Notes: generated by a model not told the origin, from the letters alone. A DNA stretch of 64,000 nucleotides from an uncultured Lachnospiraceae bacterium (GCA_900546495.1 URDN01000002.1:72372-136371); one strand, 5' to 3'; counted from the first letter of the stretch, positions 42,292-51,133 are shown. Numbers and translations are program-made.

Positions 42292-42729
42292 TTAAAACCG
42301 CAAGCCTATCTCTGACATGTGTTTTGCAATCTGATTTACATCCGCATAGTCTTTTGTCTTGAGCCAGCGTTCCTTGCTCCAAATCTCTACACGGTTAAGT
42401 ACACCTGCCAGTACAGCTTCTTTCTCGATTCCCGCATGTTCACGTAAAACTGCCGGAAGCAACACTCGTCCCTGCTTATCTACTTCGCAGTCCGCTGCTC
42501 CCGAGAAAAAGAAACGTGTAAACTGACGTGCATCTTCATCTGTCAGTGGTAATTCGCTGAATTTGTCTTCGATTTTCTCCCACTCCTCATCCGAGTAAAC
42601 ATACAAACATCCATCCAGACCTTTTGTCACTACGAATGTTTCGCCGAGCTTTTCGCGGAATTTTGCCGGGATGATCAATCTTCCTTTTGCATCTACAGTA
42701 TGATTGTATTCGCCCTTAAATCCGCGCGC
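42292..42729 (-). CDS. mraZ: MraZ transcriptional regulator of the dcw cluster
   Basis: 145 residues with two SpoVT/AbrB-like repeats: GEYNHTVDAKGRLIIPAKFRE near the N terminus and the second DKQGRVLLPAVLREHAG near residue 87. It binds direct GTGG repeats in its own promoter and represses the dcw operon. ATG 42729 (MARGFKGEYNH) follows AAGAAGGTG; the frame continues upstream to 42771, but that part is the leader and overlaps a dispersed repeat. The MraZ box array is visible just upstream. Confidence 0.95.
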   Translation of the reverse strand, partial: ARGFKGEYNHTVDAKGRLIIPAKFREKLGETFVVTKGLDGCLYVYSDEEWEKIEDKFSELPLTDEDARQFTRFFFSGAADCEVDKQGRVLLPAVLREHAGIEKEAVLAGVLNRVEIWSKERWLKTKDYADVNQIAKHMSEIGLRF

Positions 42730-42754
42730 CATCGAAAACACCTTCTTTCTTGGT

Positions 42755-42796
42755 AAATCGGATATTCGCAATCCGCTTTCGCTACTTGCTCATGAA
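42755..42796. repeat. dispersed 40-bp intergenic repeat, copy 2
   Basis: Near-identical to 9765-9804 (CGGATATTCGCAATCCG hairpin, then CTTTCGCTACTTGCTCATGAA). Located 26 bases upstream of the mraZ start codon, inside its leader. A further CATGAAC..GTTCATG pairing follows at 42791-42822. Confidence 0.75.
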
Positions 42797-42857
42797 CACA
42801 CTCACGTTGCTACTGCGTTCATGTTCGGTGTCTCAGTTATCCACAAAGTTATCAACC

Positions 42858-42898
42858 TTATCCACTTTCCACCCTTTTACACCACTTTCATCCACTTT
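42858..42898 (-). promoter_or_regulatory. MraZ-box array
   Basis: On the minus strand four GTGG units (AAGTGGATGA, AAGTGGTGTA, AGGGTGGA, AAGTGGATAA) about ten bases apart, directly after the -10 of the mraZ promoter. This is the known arrangement for MraZ autorepression. Confidence 0.75.
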
Positions 42899-42927
42899 TA
42901 TATAAATATTAATGCATCTATTCGCAA
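42899..42927 (-). promoter_or_regulatory. promoter of the dcw operon
   Basis: Minus strand TTGCGA (42927-42922), 17 bases, TATATA (42904-42899), just upstream of the MraZ boxes. The 332-base gap 42730-43061 holds promoter, boxes, dispersed repeat and two terminators. Confidence 0.6.
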
Positions 42928-42956
42928 AAATCAATAGCATTTTCGGAATCCATGCA

Positions 42957-42997
42957 CAAAAAAACACCGGAATCACGCCTGATTCCAGTGTTTTTTA
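42957..42997. terminator. terminator upstream of the dcw operon
   Basis: AAAAAACAC.GGAATCA / TGATTCC.GTGTTTTTT, near-perfect and flanked by A and T tracts on both strands. Confidence 0.8.
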
Positions 42998-43014
42998 AGA
43001 AAATCTTCATTTTG

Positions 43015-43040
43015 CAAAAAAAGTGGGGCATTTTCCCACA
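43015..43040 (-). terminator. terminator of the Spo0E-like gene
   Basis: GTGGG-GCATTTT-CCCAC with a T7 run on the minus strand. An AAAAGTAC/GTACTTTT hairpin overlaps the stop codon next to it. Confidence 0.7.
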
Positions 43041-43061
43041 AAAAAGTACCATTCTGTACTT

Positions 43062-43211
43062 TTAAGCCTCATAGTAACGTACGATCAGATCGTCCATCTT
43101 TTTACTCTGTACATAGGCATCCTCATGATCCACCCCACATTCTGTCACTACCTTGTCCAGCATTTTTCGTTCCTGTTCGATCATTTCTTTTAATTCCATC
43201 GCTTTTTGCAT
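43062..43211 (-). CDS. Spo0E-like aspartyl-phosphate phosphatase peptide
   Basis: 49 residues. Helical hairpin peptide with the Spo0E-type signature QSKKMDDLIVRYY (consensus SQELD-like), which in Bacillus dephosphorylates Spo0A~P and delays sporulation. ATG 43211 with GGAGGAAAC is clearly the start; the frame running to 43289 reads through a Cys/Arg-rich stretch unlike the family. The length matches the 45-60 residues of clostridial members. Confidence 0.85.
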   Translation of the reverse strand: MQKAMELKEMIEQERKMLDKVVTECGVDHEDAYVQSKKMDDLIVRYYEA

Positions 43212-43348
43212 CCTGTGTTTCCTCCAACATATGCACTTCTTAACCTTCGTCCTGCAATAACATCTTACCATCATGTCCCCTGCCTGCAAAGGCTACATCT
43301 GTGGTTACTGTTTACACAGGATAGTTACAGTTGCTTTTCCGGCTTATC

Positions 43349-43663
43349 TTATTTGCAGCAGAAATCGCCGCATTCTGTATCCTGACACTGACAGGCATCT
43401 GCTCCACCACCAATTCCCACACTGTCAGCACAGCATTTACATCCGCGATTGTGCACACAGCCTTTTGCTTCACAGTCAATGTTTACGGTACTGGTCGCAT
43501 ATCCGGTAGAGTTACTCGGTGCGCCGCTTCTCTCCTTAAAACTCTCACAGCAGGTATCACTTGCTTTTTTCGCATTTGATCCCCCCACGGTAATATCCTC
43601 TTTTGCGCAGTAATGATCCTGATTATACAGGCAGCTTGTTACAGAACAATCTAATTGTGTCAT
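43349..43663 (-). CDS. DUF1540 protein with two Cys-rich repeats
   Basis: 104 residues made of two DUF1540 units: DCSVTSCLYNQDHYCAKEDITVGG (5-28) and DCEAKGCVHNRGCKCCADSVGIGG (63-86), each followed by a Cys-containing segment. Eleven or more cysteines suggest metal binding. DUF1540 proteins are common and abundant in sporulating clostridia but have no defined function. GGAGGA precedes the ATG. The 245-base stretch downstream of the ATG side (43664-43908) holds only AT-rich DNA and the SEC-C gene terminator. Confidence 0.88.
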   Translation of the reverse strand: MTQLDCSVTSCLYNQDHYCAKEDITVGGSNAKKASDTCCESFKERSGAPSNSTGYATSTVNIDCEAKGCVHNRGCKCCADSVGIGGGADACQCQDTECGDFCCK

Positions 43664-43840
43664 TGTAAGATCCTCCTTTTGATTTCATACAAAAAGAGTA
43701 TCTTCCTTTTCTTTAAAAATATACGAATTTTAAAAGAAAAAACATTGCCATTCACACATACCGCTCATAAACGGAAAGATATAAAAACAATATACAGACA
43801 CATGACATATAAAATAAAAAATAATATGTAGCTATACAAA

Positions 43841-43882
43841 ACAAAAGATATCCATGCAGAGATTCTTCTTCACATGGATATC
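43841..43882 (-). terminator. terminator of the SEC-C gene
   Basis: GATATCCATG (43847-43856) with CATGGATATC (43873-43882), followed by TTTTGTTTTG on the minus strand. Confidence 0.78.
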
Positions 43883-43908
43883 AATATGTTTCTCATATTA
43901 TTTTCTAA

Positions 43909-44412
43909 TTATTTTCTGCCACAGCATTTTTTGTATTTTTTGCCGCTTCCGCATGGACACGGATCGTTTGGATATACTTTCGCTGCTTTTACAACAGTAC
44001 CGGATTTCTTCTGCTCTGTGTATAACTGTTTTAATTTCTCCTCTGAGAAGATCTCTTTCCACTGAGGGAGTTCATATAACCAGTCAGCTTTTGCATCTAC
44101 CATGTTTTTGTAAAGTTTTTCTTTATCAAAAGCAAGGCTTACATGGCTGTCTTCGTTTAAATCCTCAAGGTCATTTGCCTCTACAAGACTCTCATTGATT
44201 CCATCTAAAAAACCAACCATAGCCATCAGCTCGATATCAAAACGCTCTGCCAGCTCTTTGACAGTTCCCTCTACAACCTCATCCGGGTTGGAAAGAAGTT
44301 TCTCATATACGCTTTTCTCAATTGCAAAGTAACGGCTCCAGAAGTTCTGAAGCTGACCTCTGTCTGCATTTTCATTAAAGGCAACTGCCTGCCAATCCTG
44401 TAATAATCCCAT
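43909..44412 (-). CDS. SEC-C motif protein
   Basis: 167 residues ending in a SEC-C zinc-binding motif NDPCPCGSGKKYKKCCGRK, the motif found at the C terminus of SecA and in many stand-alone proteins. The first 140 residues are an uncharacterised helical domain rich in acidic residues. ATG 44412 (MGLLQDWQAV) follows AAAGGTGG at good spacing; the longer GTG start is less likely. The function is unknown; it is not a SecA fragment. The 302-base gap 44413-44714 holds no gene, only the araA terminator and AT-rich DNA. Confidence 0.85.
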   Translation of the reverse strand: MGLLQDWQAVAFNENADRGQLQNFWSRYFAIEKSVYEKLLSNPDEVVEGTVKELAERFDIELMAMVGFLDGINESLVEANDLEDLNEDSHVSLAFDKEKLYKNMVDAKADWLYELPQWKEIFSEEKLKQLYTEQKKSGTVVKAAKVYPNDPCPCGSGKKYKKCCGRK

Positions 44413-44638
44413 TATTTTTACCACCTTTTATTTATTTTATTCATCATTGCGCATTACTGCATGTTTTAGTATACCTCATACACGCCATGTTTGTAAACTG
44501 TATTTTTTCGAATCCGCTTCTATTTTCATGAATATATTTTCCTGATCCGGTTATAATGAAAATGAACACAAAAGACAAGTTTTTTTAACTTATCCTCCCC
44601 TATTTTATGGAGGGAAAGCTCTCACTTTCCTGACACAG

Positions 44639-44684
44639 AAAAATGCCGCCGCAGCGTTGTCCCAAACCTGTGGCGGCATTTTTC
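44639..44684 (-). terminator. terminator of araA
   Basis: AAAAATGCCGCC (44639-44650) with GGCGGCATTTTT (44672-44683), 32 bases after the araA stop. Confidence 0.9.
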
Positions 44685-44714
44685 ATCTTATGATTGTTTT
44701 TCTATATTCGATTT

Positions 44715-46214
44715 TTATTTTCTGTAAGCAAGTGCATTCCAGCGCAGTTCATTTTTCAGCTGACGGATGGTGGTATCTTTGTCAATGTAAACAGCTTCGA
44801 TACCCATTGCATCTGCCCAGTCACCCATCTGTTCTGCAGTCAGATCATAGGAGAATGCAGTATGGTGTGCACCGCCTGCAAGGATCCAGCTTTCGGCCCC
44901 TGTGATCAGGTTCGGCTGCGGTGTCCAGAATGCGGTAGCAACCGGAAGTTTCGGCATCGGTTTCTCTGTCTTTTTGCAATCTACATCGTTGATGATCAGA
45001 CGGAAACGATCTCCAAGGTCAATCAGGGAAGTTGCGATGGCCGGACCTGTCTTTGCAGTAAATACCAGACGTGCCGGATCTTCTCTGTCACCCATGGATA
45101 ACGGCTGCTCTTTGATGCTGATCGGGCCGTCTGCGATACTCGGGCAAACCTCCAGCATATGAGCTTCAAGAACACCCTCTTTTCCCGGAACCAGATTGTA
45201 AGTATAATCCTCCATAAAGGAAGTTCCTTTTGCATCTTTCATGCCCTGAGTCATGATTTTCATAACACGTACCATGGCAGCTGTCTTCCAGTCACCTTCA
45301 CCACCGAAACCGTAACCTTTTTCCATCAAACGCTGGATAGCCAGTCCCGGAAGCTGCTGTAAGGCACCCAGATCTCCAAAATGTGTTACGATCGCCTGAT
45401 AGTTTTTCTCCTCCAAGAAACGTTCAAAGCCAATCTCAATGCCTGCCTGAACTGCCACATGTTTCCGGAACTCTTTTTCGTCTCTGCCTTCTAACAGGAT
45501 CTGATATCTGCTGTAATATTCCTCTACCAAAGTATCAATATCTGCCTGAGAAACAGCGGAAACTGCCTCTGCGATCTCGTTTACCGGATAAGCATCTACT
45601 TCCCATCCGAATTTGATCTGTGCTTCTACTTTGTCACCCTCAGTAACAGCTACATTTCTCATGTTATCAGCAATTCTCATCACGCGGATGTGACTGCTTT
45701 CCACAACACCTACTGTGGTGCGCATCCAGGAACCGATTTTTTTCTGAACTTTTTCATCTTCCCAGTAGCCAACTACGATTTTGCGTTCCATGCCAAGGCG
45801 GCTGAAAATATGACCATACTCACGATCACCGTGTGCAGACTGATTTTCATTCATGAAATCCATGTCGATGGTATCATACGGAATCTCGCGATTAAACTGT
45901 GTATGCAGGTGCAGTAACGGTTTTCTGTACTCCTGCAGACCAAGGATCCATGACTTTGCCGGTGAAAAAGTGTGCATCCATGTGATAACTCCGGCACAAT
46001 TTTCATCATTATTTGCCTCGTTAAAAGTCTGACGGATCAGTGCGTTTGTGATCAGGGTTGGTTTCCAGACTACTTCATACGGAAGGTTTCCGGAAGCATT
46101 TAATGCGTTTACGATAATTTTGGCATGTTCTGCCACATGTGCAAGACATTCGTCTCCGTATAAGTCCTGAGAACCGGTACAAAACCAAAATTTGTAATCT
46201 TTCTGCTGAATCAT
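44715..46214 (-). CDS. araA: L-arabinose isomerase
   Basis: 499 residues converting L-arabinose to L-ribulose with Mn2+. Family blocks: KFWFCTGSQDLYGDE, GVITWMHTFSPAKSWI, LHTQFNREIPYDTIDMDFMNENQSAHGDREYGHI, GYGFGGEGDWKTAAMVR and WILAGGAHHTAFSY, with the metal-site Glu and His residues intact. ATG 46214 with GAGGAGGAAAC is the start; the frame goes six codons further. Third gene of the arabinose set, separated from araD by 155 bases. Confidence 0.97.
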   Translation of the reverse strand: MIQQKDYKFWFCTGSQDLYGDECLAHVAEHAKIIVNALNASGNLPYEVVWKPTLITNALIRQTFNEANNDENCAGVITWMHTFSPAKSWILGLQEYRKPLLHLHTQFNREIPYDTIDMDFMNENQSAHGDREYGHIFSRLGMERKIVVGYWEDEKVQKKIGSWMRTTVGVVESSHIRVMRIADNMRNVAVTEGDKVEAQIKFGWEVDAYPVNEIAEAVSAVSQADIDTLVEEYYSRYQILLEGRDEKEFRKHVAVQAGIEIGFERFLEEKNYQAIVTHFGDLGALQQLPGLAIQRLMEKGYGFGGEGDWKTAAMVRVMKIMTQGMKDAKGTSFMEDYTYNLVPGKEGVLEAHMLEVCPSIADGPISIKEQPLSMGDREDPARLVFTAKTGPAIATSLIDLGDRFRLIINDVDCKKTEKPMPKLPVATAFWTPQPNLITGAESWILAGGAHHTAFSYDLTAEQMGDWADAMGIEAVYIDKDTTIRQLKNELRWNALAYRK

Positions 46215-46304
46215 AGTATGTTTCCTCCTCATAAATATTGTTTATGTTTCATAGTTTTCATTTTTATTTTTTTGCTTACATTGCAATAGTCATTTTTATC
46301 ATCA

Positions 46305-46341
46305 AGCAGATAGTTGCAATCCGCTCACACTGCTTGTTGCG
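46305..46341. repeat. dispersed intergenic repeat, divergent copy 3
   Basis: TTGCAATCCGCTCACACTGC aligns with the CGCAATCCGCTTTCGCTACTTGCT core of the other copies at reduced identity. It lies 91 bases upstream of the araA start. Confidence 0.5.
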
Positions 46342-46387
46342 TTTCTTATACAATTAAAACAGTGACTTTCTTCATTTCCTCAAATCG

Positions 46388-47086
46388 TTAGTTATTCTGT
46401 CCATAATATGCATTCGCACCATGCTTTCTGTAATAGTGTTTGTCCTGTAATTCCTGCGGTGCCGGCTGATTCTGCGGATTGATCATCTCACAGCGTGCTG
46501 CCATTTTTGCAACTTCTTCTAACACTACGGCGTTATGCACTGCTTCGTTTGCATCTTTGCCCCAGGTAAACGGACCATGGTTTTTGCATAATACAGCAGG
46601 TACTGCAATGTAATCTTTGCCACGGCTTTCAAACTCATCTGCGATCAGCACACCGGTATTGTGCTCATAACCTTCGTCAATCTCTTCTTTCGTCAGATTC
46701 CGCACACACGGAACCTCGCCGTAAATATAATCTGCATGAGTTGTTCCGTAACACGGAATATCACGCCCTGCCTGTGCCCAGCTTGTTGCCCAGGAAGAAT
46801 GGGTATGTACGATTCCTCCAATATTTTGGAAACGATTATACAGGACCACATGGGTTGCCGTATCAGAAGATGGATTGTAGCGTCCCTCTACCTTATTTCC
46901 CTGTAAATCCACAACAACCATATCTTCCGGTGTCAGAAGGTCATATTCCACACCACTTGGTTTGATAACAAATAATCCGGATTCCCGGTCAATGCCGCTG
47001 ACATTTCCCCATGTAAAAGTAACCAGTCCATATTTCGGAAGCAACATATTTGCTTCGTATACCTGTTTTTTTAACTCTTCCAGCAT
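46388..47086 (-). CDS. araD: L-ribulose-5-phosphate 4-epimerase
   Basis: 232 residues of the class II aldolase/AraD family, forming D-xylulose 5-phosphate. Visible are TWGNVSGIDRESGLFVIKPSGV, the zinc site HTHSSWATSWAQAG, GTTHADYIYGEVPC and the C-terminal HYYRKHGANAYYGQ. GGAGGAA precedes the ATG. Between araB and araA on the same strand. Confidence 0.96.
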   Translation of the reverse strand: MLEELKKQVYEANMLLPKYGLVTFTWGNVSGIDRESGLFVIKPSGVEYDLLTPEDMVVVDLQGNKVEGRYNPSSDTATHVVLYNRFQNIGGIVHTHSSWATSWAQAGRDIPCYGTTHADYIYGEVPCVRNLTKEEIDEGYEHNTGVLIADEFESRGKDYIAVPAVLCKNHGPFTWGKDANEAVHNAVVLEEVAKMAARCEMINPQNQPAPQELQDKHYYRKHGANAYYGQNN

Positions 47087-47168
47087 GACAAAATTCCTCC
47101 ACTCTTTCGATATATCTGAAAATCTTCCTTATATAGTTTGCGCTCATTATGTTTATTACAATTCCAGA

Positions 47169-48770
47169 TTACCGCAATTGTTCCACCGCTGCGCGCTCAA
47201 TGGCAAGACCAGCTTTATAATCTTTCATAAACGCCTCAAAACCTTCCACATCAGCAGCATCCGGCTGCATTACGCTGCCTTCTTCCCCATGGAAAATCAC
47301 GGCATTCAGATAATCCGGTAATGTCTGTCCCTCTGCCTTTCCGATCATATAAGCTGCCAGAAGTGCAATTCCCCATGCACCGCCTTCTCCGGCTGTCTCC
47401 ATAACAAAGACCGGTGTCTGCATGGCCGCTGCCATCACACGCTGTCCCACACCTCTGGTCAGGAAAAAGCCTCCATGACCAAGCATTTTATCAATCTGTA
47501 CTTTTTCTTCTTTTACCAGAATATCCATACCGGCTTTTAATGCGCCAAGTGAGGTCAGCAGATGTACACGCATGAAGTTTGCAAGATTAAATTTGCTGTC
47601 CGGTCTGCGCACAAACAATGGTCTGCCTTCTTCAAAACCGGTAATACTCTCTCCGGAAAAATAATTATAGGCCAACAAACCGCCACAATCTGCATCGCCT
47701 TCCAGCGCTTTTCGATACAGTGTACCATATAAGCTATCCATATCCGGTTTCACGCCAAAAGCTTCCAGTGCTTCTCCAAATAATCCTACCCATGCATTCA
47801 GGTCGGAAGTACAGTTGTTGCAGTGTACCATTGCCACCGGTTTGCCATCCGGAGTTGTTACCATATCGATTTCTTCATAATATTTCGAAAGTGCCTGCTC
47901 CAGTACGATCATGGCAAATACACTGGTTCCTGCGGATACGTTTCCGGTACGGACTGCCACACTGTTTGTCGCTGTCATGCCAGTTCCGGCATCGCCCTCC
48001 GGCGGACAAAGCAAGATGCCTGCTTCCAGATCTTCTGCCGGATCTAACAATTTTGCACCTGCCGCGGAAAGAACACCTGCTTTTTCTCCGGCTGCCAGTA
48101 CTTTCGGGAAAATGTCGGTCAGATGATAATCCAGACCTTTTTCCTGTAATAATGCGTCAAATTTTCCTGCCATTGCCGCATCGTAATCGTTTGTATTAGA
48201 ATCAATCGGGAACATACCTGCCGCTTCACCGACACCAACCACTTTCTCTCCGGTAAGCTGCCAGTGAATGTAACCTGCCAGCGTAGTCACAAAACTGATC
48301 TGGCTTACATGGGACTCCCCATTTAAAATTGCCTGATACAGATGTGCCACACTCCAACGCTGCGGAATGTTAAAGGAAAATGTCTCAGAAAGCTCTTTTG
48401 CTGCCTGCTCTGTCATCGTATTTCTCCAGGTACGGAACGGTACCAGAAGCTGGTCCTGTTCATCAAACGCCATATAACCATGCATCATTCCACTGAATCC
48501 CATAGCAGCAACCCGTTTTAAGGTCTCACCGTATTTTTCCTGTACATCCTGTTTCAATTTTGCATAACAGTCCTGCAACCCTTCCTTAATATCGGTCAGG
48601 CTGTAAGTCCAAATCTGGTTTTCCAGACGGTTCTCCCATCCATGGCTTCCGGAAGCCAGCGGATTGCCCGATGTATCGATCAGAACCGCTTTGATTCTGG
48701 TAGAGCCAAATTCCATTCCAAGTACTGTCTCACCTTTGCGGATCAGTTCTGCAATTTTCACATTCTCCAT
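47169..48770 (-). CDS. araB: ribulokinase-type FGGY carbohydrate kinase
   Basis: 533 residues. FGGY fold with phosphate-binding VLGMEFGSTRIKAVLID near the N terminus, AMGFSGMMHGYMAFD, a second half beginning VRTGNVSAGTSVFAM, and GGFFLTRGVGQRVMAAAMQTPV near 430. It would phosphorylate L-ribulose. It belongs to the clostridial kinase type that replaces classical AraB next to araD and araA, so another pentulose substrate cannot be excluded from sequence alone. AAGGGGGC precedes the ATG. First gene of the arabinose set, divergent from the AraC-type regulator. Confidence 0.9.
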   Translation of the reverse strand: MENVKIAELIRKGETVLGMEFGSTRIKAVLIDTSGNPLASGSHGWENRLENQIWTYSLTDIKEGLQDCYAKLKQDVQEKYGETLKRVAAMGFSGMMHGYMAFDEQDQLLVPFRTWRNTMTEQAAKELSETFSFNIPQRWSVAHLYQAILNGESHVSQISFVTTLAGYIHWQLTGEKVVGVGEAAGMFPIDSNTNDYDAAMAGKFDALLQEKGLDYHLTDIFPKVLAAGEKAGVLSAAGAKLLDPAEDLEAGILLCPPEGDAGTGMTATNSVAVRTGNVSAGTSVFAMIVLEQALSKYYEEIDMVTTPDGKPVAMVHCNNCTSDLNAWVGLFGEALEAFGVKPDMDSLYGTLYRKALEGDADCGGLLAYNYFSGESITGFEEGRPLFVRRPDSKFNLANFMRVHLLTSLGALKAGMDILVKEEKVQIDKMLGHGGFFLTRGVGQRVMAAAMQTPVFVMETAGEGGAWGIALLAAYMIGKAEGQTLPDYLNAVIFHGEEGSVMQPDAADVEGFEAFMKDYKAGLAIERAAVEQLR

Positions 48771-48867
48771 TGTATTGCCCCCTTTTCTTTCTCAATTCGA
48801 TTATCTTGTAATATCACGTTTTTTGTCTAAAATTTCCTATGTAAACTTCTCTTATCTTTCAGTACTT

Positions 48868-48896
48868 CTATCATAAATCATTTCTGAAAAAATCAA
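48868..48896 (-). promoter_or_regulatory. possible promoter of araB
   Basis: Minus strand TTGATT (48896-48891), 17 bases, TGATAG (48873-48868), in the 229-base divergent gap. The -10 is weak, consistent with an activator-dependent promoter. Confidence 0.4.
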
Positions 48897-48999
48897 AAGA
48901 ATTTTATTATTCATTTTCTGGACATTTATTAACCTGATGTATAAAATAAGAATAACGTAATCCGAAAAATATCTAAATTAATATGATCTGGAGGCTATT

Positions 49000-49887
49000 A
49001 TGCTCGCTAACTTTGAACAAAGAGATACCAGTGGCGCCGAACGCGTATGGACCGGCCGTTACCGCAACCTGCACAATCTTCCCCACTGGCATCTGGAAAA
49101 CGAACTGATCTGTGTGGAGCGGGGAACCGTCACCGTCTCTCACAACCATCGGGAATATACACTGACCACCGGTGAAGCCATTTTTCTTGCCAGCGGTGAA
49201 ATCCATTATATCAAAAGCGATCCGGACAGCATCACTGCCATTACTTTATTTGACGTGGCGTTGACAGCAGATCTCACGAACCATTATCAGCTCTGCTGTG
49301 CCAGACTTTCCGGCAATTATCCGATTCTGGATACTTTTTCGGCAATTCAGGAAGAACGGACTTTGAAAAAGCCTTTTTTTGAACAGCAGACCTGTGTTCT
49401 GATCACGGAACTGATGATCCGCATTTTCCGGGAAGAAGCCTACACACCGCTGAGCAGTCACCCGGAACATTCTTCCATTGACAATTATAAACATCTGCTG
49501 GACGAAATTGATGCCAATTACAGCTATATTACCTTTTCGGATGCTGCTGCTTTCATGGGATTGTCAGAACCGTATTTTTCCCGGTTTTTCCGGAAAATCT
49601 CAGGCATGACATTTTCCAGATATCTGAACACGGTTCGATTAGAACACGCCATCCGCATGCTGCAGGAGCATCCACGGCGATTGTCCGTGACAGAAATTGC
49701 TTCACTCTGCGGTTTTGAAACAATCCGGCATTTTAACCGTGTCTTTCGTGACATCACCGGCATGTCCCCACGGGAACTGCCACCAAACTATGTCCCGGAT
49801 TTCAAGCCGATCCGCCGGATCGAAGACGCTTTTAATCCAACACTGCAAAGTTCTGAGCTATTGACGGAATCAGATACACAGGAGTAA
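49000..49887 (+). CDS. AraC-family transcriptional regulator
   Basis: 295 residues. N-terminal cupin-type sugar-binding domain (HNLPHWHLENELICVERGTVTV with the cupin His pair and Glu) and two C-terminal helix-turn-helix motifs (ITFSDAAAFMGLSEPYFSRFFRKISGMTFSRYL, then LSVTEIASLCGFETIRHFNRVFRDITGMSPREL). It diverges from araB and probably controls the arabinose genes in response to the sugar. GGAGG precedes the ATG. Confidence 0.9.
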   Translation: MLANFEQRDTSGAERVWTGRYRNLHNLPHWHLENELICVERGTVTVSHNHREYTLTTGEAIFLASGEIHYIKSDPDSITAITLFDVALTADLTNHYQLCCARLSGNYPILDTFSAIQEERTLKKPFFEQQTCVLITELMIRIFREEAYTPLSSHPEHSSIDNYKHLLDEIDANYSYITFSDAAAFMGLSEPYFSRFFRKISGMTFSRYLNTVRLEHAIRMLQEHPRRLSVTEIASLCGFETIRHFNRVFRDITGMSPRELPPNYVPDFKPIRRIEDAFNPTLQSSELLTESDTQE

Positions 49888-49923
49888 GATAAGAAAAGAA
49901 ACAGAAATGGAGAATTTATTTAT

Positions 49924-50148
49924 ATGAAAAAATTGAAACAAATCACCGCTCTCATCGGTGTGATCGCACTGATCGGATTATATGTGTCTACACTGGTTCT
50001 GGCATTAATCGGAAGTGCGGAAGCGATTAACTTGTTAAAGGTTGCCGTGTATGCGACGATTGTGTTGCCGGTACTGTTATGGGCATATTCTTTCATCTAC
50101 CGTTTGCTGAAAGGGAAACAGAATGATGATACGTCTGATAAAAAATAA
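49924..50148 (+). CDS. small two-helix membrane protein
   Basis: 74 residues with two hydrophobic helices (about 8-30 and 38-62), a basic N terminus and a charged tail (KGKQNDDTSDKK). TGGAGAA precedes the ATG. No family recognised. It follows the AraC-type gene by 36 bases and may share its transcript. An inverted-repeat element begins 13 bases after its stop. Confidence 0.7.
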   Translation: MKKLKQITALIGVIALIGLYVSTLVLALIGSAEAINLLKVAVYATIVLPVLLWAYSFIYRLLKGKQNDDTSDKK

Positions 50149-50160
50149 AATTTAATATAA

Positions 50161-50354
50161 GACGAAATCAAAGACTCTTTCTGCAACCGCTAGCCGTTCG
50201 TTACCTTCGTTTTGCTTCAGTTTTATCGCGCTCACTTCCAACTCCTATAAAAGCTGGTCGTCTCTCGTTCGCGCAAAATTCGCAAAACTCAGTCACTTAC
50301 TGAATCGCTTGTCGCAGAAAGAGTCTTTGATTTCGTCATTTACACAGTGAATTT
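50161..50354. repeat. co-varying inverted-repeat element, copy 2
   Basis: Perfect 24-bp arms (50161-50184 and 50314-50337). Begins 13 bases after a plus-strand stop codon, as copy 1 does (16 bases). Arm changes relative to copy 1 are compensated. Interior shares GCTAGCCG, CGTTACCTTCGTTTTGCTTC and AAAACTCAGTC with copy 1, and the 3' flank CATTTACACA is the same. Occupies most of the 297-base gap 50149-50445. Confidence 0.85.
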
Positions 50355-50445
50355 TTCACTTTTCAGTTACAATGTCACTTTGCATCACATAGTTTTATTA
50401 TTACAGTTAGAGATATAGTTACATTCACACAATTAAATCACATTA

Positions 50446-51036
50446 TTATTCCGTTGTAGCCGAAGTATCGGAAGATGTATCGTCAGCATCATCGGTATCG
50501 CCAACTTTCAAATCATCTACACCTTTATTCAACGTAGTGTTTACATAACTGCTGCCAACCAGATAAACATTATCATCACCGCTGACCTGTACATAAATAC
50601 CGCCCACGATTTCATTTTCCATTCCAAAAGTCAGTGTTTTTTCACTGCCATCCGAAAAGTTCAATGTCACCTGCTGCGTCGGCTGATCAATCCCGTACTC
50701 TGATACATCTTCAGGACTCTCTACGGTACTGTCCGCTGTCATGCTGCCAAGAGAGGAAAGCATGGTTTTCATTTTATCTGCATCAATCTGTGCCGTCGGA
50801 TCTGTACTGCAGCTCCAGGTATCATCCGTTTTGGTAAATTCCAGTGTTTCACCGGAATATTCATAGGAAATCCCCGTCACATCATCGGATGCAAACTGCA
50901 ATGCATAGACTTTCTCGTCTTCTTCCTGCTGTGCTGCTTTCTGGTCCTGTTTTTTCTGATATCCTTTCAAACCTGCAGATGCCGCTACAATCGCCACCAA
51001 CGCAACCACCAAAATTATCCATTGTTTTTTTCTCAT
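50446..51036 (-). CDS. DUF4340 membrane-anchored protein of the Gld-like ABC system
   Basis: 196 residues. One N-terminal membrane helix (QWIILVVALVAIVAASAGL), then a DUF4340-type extracellular domain with internal similarity (VTGISYEYSGETLEFTKTDDTWSC and VTLNFSDGSEKTLTFG) and an Asp/Ser/Thr-rich tail. DUF4340 proteins regularly follow GldG-like genes in distant phyla. The function is unknown, presumably an accessory to the exporter encoded upstream. GGAAAGGAA precedes ATG 51036. Confidence 0.85.
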   Translation of the reverse strand: MRKKQWIILVVALVAIVAASAGLKGYQKKQDQKAAQQEEDEKVYALQFASDDVTGISYEYSGETLEFTKTDDTWSCSTDPTAQIDADKMKTMLSSLGSMTADSTVESPEDVSEYGIDQPTQQVTLNFSDGSEKTLTFGMENEIVGGIYVQVSGDDNVYLVGSSYVNTTLNKGVDDLKVGDTDDADDTSSDTSATTE

Positions 51037-51133
51037 TACAAATTCCTTTCCAGCAAAGGAGACTCTGTACGCAATTCCCGTCATTGTAAACGAACCTATT
51101 ATTTAAACTGCGTACATCTCCACAGAATATTTC

